NCBI RefSeq assembly: GCF_002575655.3
Contig: NC_053039.3
Location: forward strand, 376,627,633-376,691,632
DNA from: Aegilops tauschii subsp. strangulata
Taxonomy: Eukaryota > Streptophyta > Magnoliopsida > Poales > Poaceae
Direction of reading: 5' to 3'
Length of the DNA: 64,000 bases
The notes below the pieces were generated by a model. That model searched no databases and was not told where the DNA came from. It saw only the letters and a list, made by a program, of their open reading frames with translations. Shown one piece after another: positions 56,515 through 64,000 of the stretch. Made by a program: the position numbers and the translations under genes. Position 1 is the first letter of the stretch; the number at the start of each line of letters is the position of its first letter.

Positions 56515-57006
56515 ATGCCTGTCTTCGTTTGTCCGCGGTGCCGGGCAGGCGTTGTTCGGAGGGTTTCTCATACACCGAGGAACCAGAATCGTTCGTTCTA
56601 CGTGTGCAGCGAGAATGGGGTCAGAATCGGGGCAATTGCACCATTTTCGTGGTCGGGATCTTTGAGCAATGGGTTGATCCGTTTGGTGTTCATGCAGGTG
56701 ACATGCTTCTTTCTTTGGGTCGATGCTCTGGCTAAGTCTGTGATGAATGAACTGCAAGAAGAGCATGAAGAATGGTTGTGCATGCTGCCACGAACGGTAG
56801 TGGCCGCAGCTCGAGCTCCGGAAGAAGAGATGGAGGGCGAAGCACGCACTGATAGAGAGCTAGATGTTGAGCTTAGGATGTTGAAGAAGAAGGTTAGGAA
56901 GCTTGAAGATCAAGCACTACCAATACCCATTTGCAAATACTTTTGGGCATTTGTAGGTATGGTAATCACAATGGTTGTAATGTTGAAAATGTATGGAAAG
57001 GCATGA
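56515..57006 (+). CDS. GRF-type zinc finger protein with coiled coil and C-terminal membrane segment
   Basis: A 163-residue frame starting MPVFVCPRCRAGVV at the first ATG after the TATA box. Cys pairs CPRC and …NRSFYVC, with NQNRSFY in place of the usual NPGRRFY, fit the GRF zinc finger. A C-terminal coiled coil (ELRMLKKKVRKLEDQ) and a hydrophobic segment (FWAFVGMVITMVVMLKM) complete the layout of the plant small proteins annotated as At4g04775-like. The function of that family is not established; membrane anchoring is inferred. The last expected finger residues (a Cys before F-W) are blurred, and CATGCAG|GTGACATGC at about 56697 looks like a former splice acceptor, so an intron may be unspliced in this reading. 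It overlaps the transposase frame by 14 bp. Confidence 0.65.
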   Translation: MPVFVCPRCRAGVVRRVSHTPRNQNRSFYVCSENGVRIGAIAPFSWSGSLSNGLIRLVFMQVTCFFLWVDALAKSVMNELQEEHEEWLCMLPRTVVAAARAPEEEMEGEARTDRELDVELRMLKKKVRKLEDQALPIPICKYFWAFVGMVITMVVMLKMYGKA

Positions 57007-59437
57007 TACAACAATGGGGGAAGAAGCTGATACAACAATGGGGGAAGAAGCTGAGCCGGCAATGCGGGAAGAAGCTGAAGAAGAGGCATCAGATGAGCCC
57101 GCTGATGATCTAGGTCGGGCCATTGCCGATGCAAAGAGAAACTGCGCAAGTGATTTGGAGAAGAAGAAGTTGCAGCGCATGTTAGAGGATCACAAGAAAT
57201 TGTTGTACCCGAATTGCAAAGCTGACAAGAAAAAGTTGGGCACCACACTGGAATTGCAGCAATGGAAGGTAGAGAATGGTGTATCTGACAAGGGATTTGG
57301 AAAGTTGCTGGTAATGATAAAGAATATGCTTCCAAAGGACAACGAATTGCCCGAGAGTACGTATGAAGCAAAGAAGGTTGTCTGCCCTCTAGGGTTAGAG
57401 GTGCGGAAGATACATGCATGCCCTAATGACTGCATCCTCTACCGCGGTGAGTACGAGGATTTGAACGCTTGCCCGGTATGCGGTGCATTGCGCTATAAGA
57501 TCAGGCGCGATGACCCTGGTGATGTCGAGGGCGAGCGCCCCAGGAAGAAGATTCCTGCCAAGGGGATGTGGTATGCTCCTATAATACCACGGTTGAAACG
57601 TTTGTTCCAAAACAAAGAGCATGCCAAGGCGATGCGATGGCACAGAGAAGACCGTAAGAAAGACAGAAAGTTGAGAGTACCCGCTGACGGGTCGCACTGG
57701 AGAAAAATTGAGAGAAAGTACGGGAAGGAGTTTGCAGATGATGCAAGGAATGTTTGGTTTGGTCTAAGCGCAGATGGCATTAATCCTTTTGGGGAGCAAA
57801 GCAGCAACCATAGCACCTAGCCTGTGACTCTATGTTTGTATAACCTTCCTCCTTGGTTGTGCATGAAGCGGAAGTTCATTATGATGCCAGTGCTCATCCA
57901 AGGCCCTAAGCAACCCGGCAACGACATTGATGTGTACCTAAGGCCATTAGTTGAAGAACTCTTACAGCTGTGGAATGGAATAGGTGTACGTGCGTGGGAT
58001 GAGCACATGGGGGAAGAATTTGACCTAAAGGCCTTGCTGTTCGTGACCATCAATGATTGGCCTGCTCTCAGTAAACTTTCAGGACAGACAAACAAGGGAT
58101 ACCGCGCATGCACGCACTGTTTGGATGATACCGGCAGTATATATTTGGACAATTGTAGGAAGAATGTGTACCTGGGACATCGTCGATTTCTTCCGAGCAG
58201 GCATCCCGTAAGAAAGAAAGGCAAGCATTTCAAAGGTGAGGCAGATAACTGGATGAAGCCTCGCCACCGTACTGGTGCTGATGTACATGATATGGTCAAG
58301 GATTTGAAGGTAGTCTTTGGAAAGGGTCCTGGCGGACAACCTGTTCCGAATGACGCTGACGGACGCGCACCCATGTGGAAGAAGAAATCTATATTTTGGG
58401 GCCTGCCCTATTGGAAAGATCTAGAGGTCCGCTCTGCAATCGACGTGATGCACGTGACCAAGAATCTTTGCGTGACCCTGCTTGGCTTCTTGGGCGTGTA
58501 TGGGAAGACAAAAGATACACCTGAGGCACGGGAGGACCAGCAACGTATGCATAGAAAAGACGGCATACATCAGGGTCATGCCAGCTACGCTCTTACCAAA
58601 GAAGAGAAGGAAATCTTCTTTGAATGCCTGCTCAGTATTAAGGTACTGTCTGGCTTCTCGTCGAATATAAAGGAAATAATAAACATGGCAGAGAAAAAGT
58701 TCCAAAACCTAAAGTCTCATGACTGCCACGTGATTATGACGCAACTGCTTCCAGTTGCATTGAGGGGGCTTCTACCGGATAACATTCGATTAGCCATTGT
58801 GAAGCTATGTGCATTCCTCAATGCAATCTCTCAGAAGGTAATCGATCCAGAAATCATACCAAGGTTAGAGAATGATTTGGTGCAATGTCTTGTCAGTTTC
58901 GAGTTGGTGTTCCCACCATCCTTCTTCAACATCATGATGCACGTCCTAGTTCACCTATGCGAAGAGATTAGCGTCTTGGGTCCTGTATTTCTACACAATA
59001 TGTTCCCCTTTGAGAGGTTCATGGGAGTCTTAAAGAAATATGTTCATAACCGTGCTAGGCCAGAAGGAAGCATCTCCAAGGGCCATGAAAATGAGGAGGT
59101 CATTGAGTTTTGTATTGACTTTACTCCTGACCTTAAGCCGATTGGTGTTCCTGAATCGCGGCATAAGGGCAGACTGGATGGAAAAGGCACGCTAGGAGGG
59201 AATCAAAAAATATGTATGGACGGACATTCTCTCACTGAAGCACACTACACAGTTATACAGAATTCCGCCTTGGTGGCTCCGTATATGGACGAACACAAGA
59301 ATTTTCTACGCTCCAAACACCCGGAGCGGTCTGATGACTGGATTACACATGAACAAACCAGGAGTTTCGCCGGCTGGTTGCAGACACGTACCATGCATGA
59401 CGCCTCTATTGAAGATGACATGTACTCGCTGTCCTAG
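56993..59437 (+). pseudogene. CACTA TnpD-type transposase (tnp2, DUF4218), one internal stop
   Basis: TnpD is the catalytic protein of CACTA excision and insertion. From the ATG at 56993 the frame has the acidic repeats, a region typical of grass TnpD (LLYPNCKADKKKLGTTLEL, LPKDNELPESTYEAKK), then the tnp2 domain (HACPNDCILYRGEYEDLNAC, PVCGALRYK, GMWYAPIIPRLKRLF, WFGLSADGINPFG … KGYRACTHCLDD). DUF4218 follows (HVIMTQLLPVALRGLLPDN … FPPSFFNIMMHVLVHL … NMFPFERFMGVLKKYV). A TAG at 57818-57820 replaces the Trp expected in SNHST-W-PVTLC. The frame ends at 59437 (YSLS then TAG), before the DUF4216 part. The usual N-terminal transposase-associated domain is missing; the GRF gene stands in its place. 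Confidence 0.88.
57005..57076 (+). repeat. Three 24-bp tandem repeats
   Basis: GATACAACAATGGGGGAAGA and four more bases, twice perfect (57005-57028, 57029-57052), then a diverged third copy to 57076. In the transposase frame they encode DTTMGEEA, DTTMGEEA and EPAMREEA, an acidic octapeptide repeat. Confidence 0.9.
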
Positions 59438-59455
59438 TTACCATCTTCGAGTATA

Positions 59456-60064
59456 ATGACTTTCAAAGGGTACGAGATAAATGGTAATACATTTTACACG
59501 ATTGCCCAAGATAAGAAGAGCACCAACCAAAACAGTGGTGTCCGCTTTGATGCAACAACCAAGACGGGAAACGAAACATATTATGGTTACATAGAGGAGA
59601 TATGGGAACTTGACTATGGACGTGATTTGAAGGTCCCTTTGTTTCGGTGCAAATGGGTCAATATGACAGGATATGGGGTAACGGAAGACCCGCAATATGG
59701 AATGACAACAGTGGATCTCAACAATCTTGCGTATGCAGACGAACCATTCGTCCTAGCTAATGATGTGGCACAGGTTTTCTATGTGAAGGATATGTCTACC
59801 AAGCCGAGAAAAAGAAAAGATAAGGAAGGGAATGCATCATACGATGAGCCAAAGTGCCACATAGTTCTTTCTGGGAAGAGAAACATCGTGGGAGTGGATG
59901 ACAAGACAGACATGTCAGAAGATTATGAAAAGTTTGATGAAATTGCTCCATTCACAGTGAATATTGACCTGAGCATCCAGTTAAATGATGAAGATTTTCC
60001 ATGGCTACGGCGCAAAGGGACATACGCGAAGAAAAAGTTTCACACCCAAAGATCTGGGATGTGA
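59456..60064 (+). CDS. CACTA transposase C-terminal part (DUF4216)
   Basis: Starts MTFKGYEINGNTFYT and continues in the expected order after DUF4218. FRCKWVNMTGYGVTED and NNLAYADEPFVLANDVAQVF are the DUF4216 core. It ends in an acidic then basic tail (RRKGTYAKKKFHT). In intact elements this is the last part of TnpD; here it is cut off by the stop at 59435-59437 and some changed bases, so it is probably not a separate protein. Confidence 0.75.
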   Translation: MTFKGYEINGNTFYTIAQDKKSTNQNSGVRFDATTKTGNETYYGYIEEIWELDYGRDLKVPLFRCKWVNMTGYGVTEDPQYGMTTVDLNNLAYADEPFVLANDVAQVFYVKDMSTKPRKRKDKEGNASYDEPKCHIVLSGKRNIVGVDDKTDMSEDYEKFDEIAPFTVNIDLSIQLNDEDFPWLRRKGTYAKKKFHTQRSGM

Positions 60065-60879
60065 TCGGCTTCACTATCATCAATTTCTTCTGTATTTCAC
60101 ACCCAGGAGGGAATCTCTGTAATAGTTAGGGTAGTTATGTGTTTTGGCATTTGAAACGCGAAGAAATTTTATGTGCAAACAAATTCTTTCATGCATTTAT
60201 TGATTTTTTCAGCTAAATGACTCTGAAATTGAAAAGCATTTCAAATGAACTTAGAAAAGGTTGAAAGTTGGCATGGTATCATAATTTCACCCACATAGCA
60301 TGTGCAAAAAAGTAGAGAGGGTTACCGCAAAAACTGGATGCACTTCGTGTATAAAATGGACAATCTCTTTCGAAGTATCAGGGTTTCGAACGAAAACTCA
60401 TCCGTTACAAAGGGATTTCATTTTTTAAATAACCTAAGCATTACCAAATTGAATATAATGATAAAACACACTAATATTAAACATAAGAAAAAAGAATCAC
60501 TGAAAATCTATTTTCAAAGTTAAGTTATTCACAAACTAGTGATTCACACAAATTTCAAATAATTCAAAATGTAAACTATTCAAATTTGTAAACTACCGGC
60601 ACTAACAGAAAGTTTGTAATTTTTTGTACCTAAAGCAAAAATATTCCCAAAGAAACTCTAAATACAGCAAAAACCAACTCAAAAATAAATAAAGCAAAAA
60701 AATAAGAAAATAAAAAAGCCCACCTACTGGGCCAGAGCGGCCTGCATACGACTAGAAACCCAACCTGTAGTTGGGCCAGGATGCAGGCCCGCAAGCCTAG
60801 TAGGCCCACAGGCAGAGTAGGAGAGGTAGGCCAGAAGGCCTGCAATTGAGAGGAGCTCAATGCAGTGCCCGCGCCGGGG
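60065..60879. other. CACTA non-coding interior after TnpD
   Basis: A-rich, without a reading frame of interest. From 60720 it turns GGGCC-rich (CTACTGGGCCAGAGCGGCC … GTAGTTGGGCCAGG), a composition shared with the subterminal region of the other CACTA element. Confidence 0.5.
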
Positions 60880-61080
60880 CTTATAAACTGGTCCTGGCGC
60901 TCCTCAACTAGCAAGGTGGGACTAAACTTCTGCGCCCCTCGCCTGGCAGCGCACACCCTTTAGTACAGTACCGGTTGGTGCCACCACCCGGTACTAAAGG
61001 TGGGCGCTTCCCACCGCTTGGCCTGGCCAAAATCGACCTTTAGTACCGGTTGGTGGCTCCTACCGTTACTAAAGGACCAT
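60880..61080. repeat. TAGTACCGG subterminal motifs of a CACTA element
   Basis: Direct and inverse copies of CTTTAGTACCGGTTGGTG (60959-60979 with an insertion, 60992-61002 inverse, 61040-61057 and 61064-61073). This motif marks the subterminal regions of many grass CACTA elements. It lies here between two transposase genes, either at the seam of two elements or inside one. Confidence 0.75.
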
Positions 61081-61082
61081 CC

Positions 61083-61090
61083 TATATAAG
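61083..61090 (+). promoter_or_regulatory. TATA box of the second CACTA gene
   Basis: TATATAAG right after the last TAGTACCGG motif, followed by a pyrimidine-rich leader (TTCCTCCCACTTCTCTCTGC). Confidence 0.65.
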
Positions 61091-61390
61091 AAACACTTAC
61101 GAAAATTTCGTCAGTTTCCTCCCACTTCTCTCTGCTTCATCGCCGCCGCCCCGTCCCGCGCCGTCGCCGCCGCCGTCGCGCCGTCCCCGTCGACTCCGCG
61201 CCGCCCCGTCCTCGTCGCGCCGTCCGCGTCGCCGGCCCGTCCCCATCCCCGCACCGGCCCGCGTCGCCGTCGCCGTCGCCTCGACCTCGCCCGCGCTGTG
61301 AGCCTCTGTCCCCCCTCTCCTCTCCCTCCAATCGAAGCCGCCGCACGCGCCGCCGGCGCCGTCACCTTGGCTCGCCGTCGCCGTCGCCTG

Positions 61391-61560
61391 CACACACAAC
61401 ACATACACACACACACACATACACACACATACACAATTTTTGTTCTGTTTTTAGTTTTTAGTTTTTTGTTTTTAGTTTTTAGTTTTTCTGTTTTTAGTTA
61501 TTAGTTATTAGTTTTTTCAGTTTTTTCTATATTAATGTTATAGAAATGTTAGTTATATAT
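61391..61560. repeat. CA microsatellite and T-rich tract
   Basis: CACACA/CATACA repeats to about 61436, then repeated TTTTTAGTTTTTAG units, in what is probably a 5'-UTR or first intron. Confidence 0.8.
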
Positions 61561-61805
61561 AGAAATGTTAGTTTTTTCTGTATTAATGTTATAGAAATGT
61601 TTGTTATATAGAAATGTTAAAGAAAAATTAGTTATACAATTTTAGTTATAGAAATGTAAGAAATGTTAGTTTTAGATATGGTCGATGTTTTTTTAGTTTA
61701 TTATATTTTTAGTTATAAAATTTAGAATTTGCATATAAGAAATCACAATCCAATCATTTAAAAATGTTACTTTACTTTTGCGGCATATAGTATTTGTTGT
61801 CGATG

Positions 61806-62214
61806 ATGCCGGGCCCGCATCCTCGCCGTCGACCCATTCGCGACGACGTCCTGCTTCAGAGGACCCATGTCAGGGATTGGGCTACCTGGAGGGGCGCGAC
61901 GCTTGGTGAGGAACCCGGCCTCGGGTCCCGTCGTCGACCCTGATCTCCTTTCGTGGCGTTCGCGTGGGCCACATTCGGTGCAGAGGGAGCCGGCCCCGCC
62001 GGAGGTGGTGCGTCGTCGTGTCAGGGAGGAGGACGAGCACGTCCATCGCTACATGGCTACTATGGACTTCAGGTTCTCCAATACCTGGCAGGTTCTTTGG
62101 GCAGATGACCGGAGATATGATCCTGTGATGGTTCCTTGTCTTTGGGTGTCCACCGCCCGCGCCCCAGGAACCGCGAGTGGCCTATATTCTTCTATAGTAT
62201 TCGATCTTTATTAG
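61806..62214 (+). pseudogene. First coding exon region of the second CACTA gene, frameshifted
   Basis: From the ATG at 61806 one reads MMPGPHPRRRPIRDDVLLQ and WATWRGATLGEEPGLGS, ending in a stop at about 61942. In a shifted frame the sequence continues as SWRSRGPHSVQREPAPPEVV, YMATMDFRFSNTWQVLWADD and RAPGTASGLYSS. Both parts are familiar from the N-terminal exons of grass CACTA genes; a frameshift near 61930 separates them. No catalytic domain. Confidence 0.55.
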
Positions 62215-62432
62215 CTACCTAGCCAGTGATGTATTCGAGATTATATATTATTTGAGACGATGTATTCGAGATCATATATTATTCGCGACGATGTCTTCAA
62301 GATTATATATTATTCGAGACGATGCATATTATGTACTATATGATTCAGTTTTTCCTTATTGATTGCATCCATGCATTGTAATTTGAATACTAAATTGTTT
62401 TATATTTCTTCTGTATTAGTTAAATAAAAGCT

Positions 62433-63999
62433 ATGGCGGACAATACCGGCAGAGAGGGAGAAGAGGCCCTGTTCGAGATCATACGCAGCCCTAGCAGGCC
62501 AGATGATCTGAATGAAGCAAATGACGGCTCCCGATATCTGAACAATACCGGGGAGGGTGATGATAAGATATTCGATCTCGACGACCGAGCTGATGAAGTC
62601 ATGAACTATGATTATGATTATGATGACGCAGACAATGATTATGATGACGAATACAATGTTGATCTTGAAATAACAAAGACTACCGGCGAGGTATATTTAT
62701 ATAAGCAGGCATGTAGTGATAATCACATGTTTTTTTATTCGAAGATATATTAACGAATCGATCTTTCTTCTTTCAGCCCTCCGGATCGACCAAATCTCCT
62801 TCTACAGACAACAGGACAAAGCACGGCCCGAGCAAAAAGTTGAAGGAGGGTGTAAAGTACAACATCGATTCCATCAAAGCTAGTGGCGAACCCCTCACGC
62901 CTAAGAACATTGCGAGCAAGTTCGTTCGTCAGTGCGGAGTTCTTGTGAAGGACCAACTCCCGATCTCCATTCAAGAATGGAAAGATCCAAAAACTAAATG
63001 CCCAGATGTTACTTGGGTCGACGACAGAGCAAAACAAAAGCTTTGGGAATCTCTGATGGAACATTTCACCCTACCAGATTATTTCACTGATGTAGATGTG
63101 CAAAAAGTCAAGGACGCTGCTCTTAAGAAGATGGCAATTGCATTCAACACCCACAAGAAAACTGTATGGGCCAACTACCTCGCTGCAGAAAGGAAGACTC
63201 CAGAATTCAAGGGAACACTAGAGAAGCAAAGAGAACACTGGCCCGCTTTCGTGAAATTCAAGGAATCAGAATTATCTAAGGAACGGTTGAGAAAAAACAA
63301 GGCCAATGCCGCAAAAAAGACGCAGTTCCATAGGCTGGGTCCAGGTGGCTAAGCGGTGGCAATGCCTAAGTGAGATAAGTCTGAGCAAGAGATGGAGGAT
63401 GCAGGGGTCACTCCGGTTACTAGGAGCTGGCCCCCCAGGTGCAGAACTTGGTTCTATGCACATGGGGGGGCGTTGGACCCGAAGACAGGCCTGGTTTCCA
63501 AGAAGGCAAGTCTAAACGGAGCAGAACAAAAGTTACTTGACGCAATATGAGATGCTCGAAAGGGGGTGTTCACGCCAAACAGAGAGAACGACGAGCTTAC
63601 GCGCGCCCTGGGAAATCCTGAACACCCGGGAAGAACATGAGGCAAGGGCGTTATTCCCTGGTAGGAGGGCTTTTAGGAATGGAACGACGACTACAGGACC
63701 CGTGCAAGAAAGAAGATGGAGGAGGAGAAGAAGAGGAAGCTGGAGGAGGAGCAGAGGAAGCAGGACGCGGAACGCCTTCAAGGCCTAGAAGCAAGGCACG
63801 CAGACTTGGCACTCAAATTCCAGCAGCAGCAGCAGCAGATCGACTCACTTAGCCAAGGAAGGGGGTCTCAGCAGCGGCAGCAGCAAGCGGATGATCATCC
63901 AGCATTGGATAGCACCGTCCCATCCATGCCGAGAAGCAGCGTTGGTTCCGCCCCGGGCGACGCACTGCTGGATACATACCCTGTGGATGACATCATAGA
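62433..63999 (+). pseudogene. Plant Ptta/En/Spm-type transposase (PF03004), runs off the window
   Basis: Exon 62433-62690 (MADNTGREGEEALFEIIRSP, then an acidic Tyr/Asp-rich run) ends at the donor GTATAT. The acceptor TTTCAG (62771-62776) leads into 62777 onward, phase 0 on both sides. The domain reads KLKEGVKYNIDSIKASGEP, WKDPKTKCPDVTWVDDRAK, HFTLPDYFTDVDVQKVKD and KKTVWANYLAAERKTPEFK, close to grass CACTA TnpA-like proteins. The frame breaks near 63350 (GGG then TAA) with more stops near 63368 and 63546. Pieces resume in other frames up to a coiled coil (EEEKKRKLEEEQRKQ) and a Gln run near 63820. It continues past the right edge. Confidence 0.8.
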
Positions 64000-64000
64000 G

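Noticed and set aside
61097..61434. Minus-strand Arg/Gly-rich frames of about 108 codons
   Set aside because: They are the complement of the CT- and GC-rich leader and CA microsatellite after the TATA box of the second CACTA gene.

Overview
This window is repeat-rich grass nuclear DNA, almost certainly from the wheat tribe (Triticeae: wheat, Aegilops, barley or rye). The basis is the mix of elements: Stowaway MITEs with CTCCCTCCGTTC ends, a BARE/Angela-type copia LTR, a Tat-lineage gypsy element with a second RNase H domain, a chromovirus gypsy element with 4.3-kb LTRs, two LINEs, and CACTA (En/Spm) elements with TnpD (tnp2) and plant Ptta/En/Spm transposase genes. No ordinary single-copy host gene is visible with confidence. 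The best candidate, a small GRF zinc-finger gene, lies against a CACTA transposase.

Layout. 1-9.2 kb: anonymous DNA with a short non-LTR retroposon carrying a perfect 17-bp target duplication, a Stowaway MITE, a 5'-truncated LINE (4.2-6.9 kb) and a tRNA-like SINE promoter (about 9.0 kb). 9.3-14.5 kb: a LINE with an intact ORF1 and a decayed ORF2, cut by the start of an LTR element at 14512. 15.8-17.9 kb: minus-strand Angela-type 3' LTR plus a piece of its interior, joined by a deletion to a Tat gypsy element (17.9-26.2 kb). That element has a broken sense polyprotein but also an antisense six-exon gene whose phases all agree over 920 codons. The Tat element lies inside the 3' LTR of a minus-strand chromovirus (26.2-37.6 kb), giving a nested stack.

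37.6-45.6 kb: two kinds of repeat array, a TGAACAG-rich array and a higher-order tandem array of about 1.63-kb units. 45.6-55.96 kb: the right part of a CACTA element, with a spliced gene (exons to 54235), an internal tandem duplication, GGGCC-rich subterminal repeats and one recognisable CACTA end (…TTTTGTAGTG at 55961). 56.4-64 kb: a TATA promoter, the GRF zinc-finger/coiled-coil/membrane gene, an overlapping CACTA TnpD gene with two internal stops, a DUF4216 reading frame, TAGTACCGG subterminal motifs, and a plant Ptta/En/Spm transposase gene that leaves the window.

The genes here serve transposition rather than a host pathway. The parts that look least decayed, and so most worth testing, are the antisense spliced gene of the Tat element with its own promoter-like region, the GRF/TnpD arrangement, and the spliced CACTA gene at 51.6-54.2 kb. 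Splice sites, domain names and family names were assigned by eye; no database or alignment program was used.
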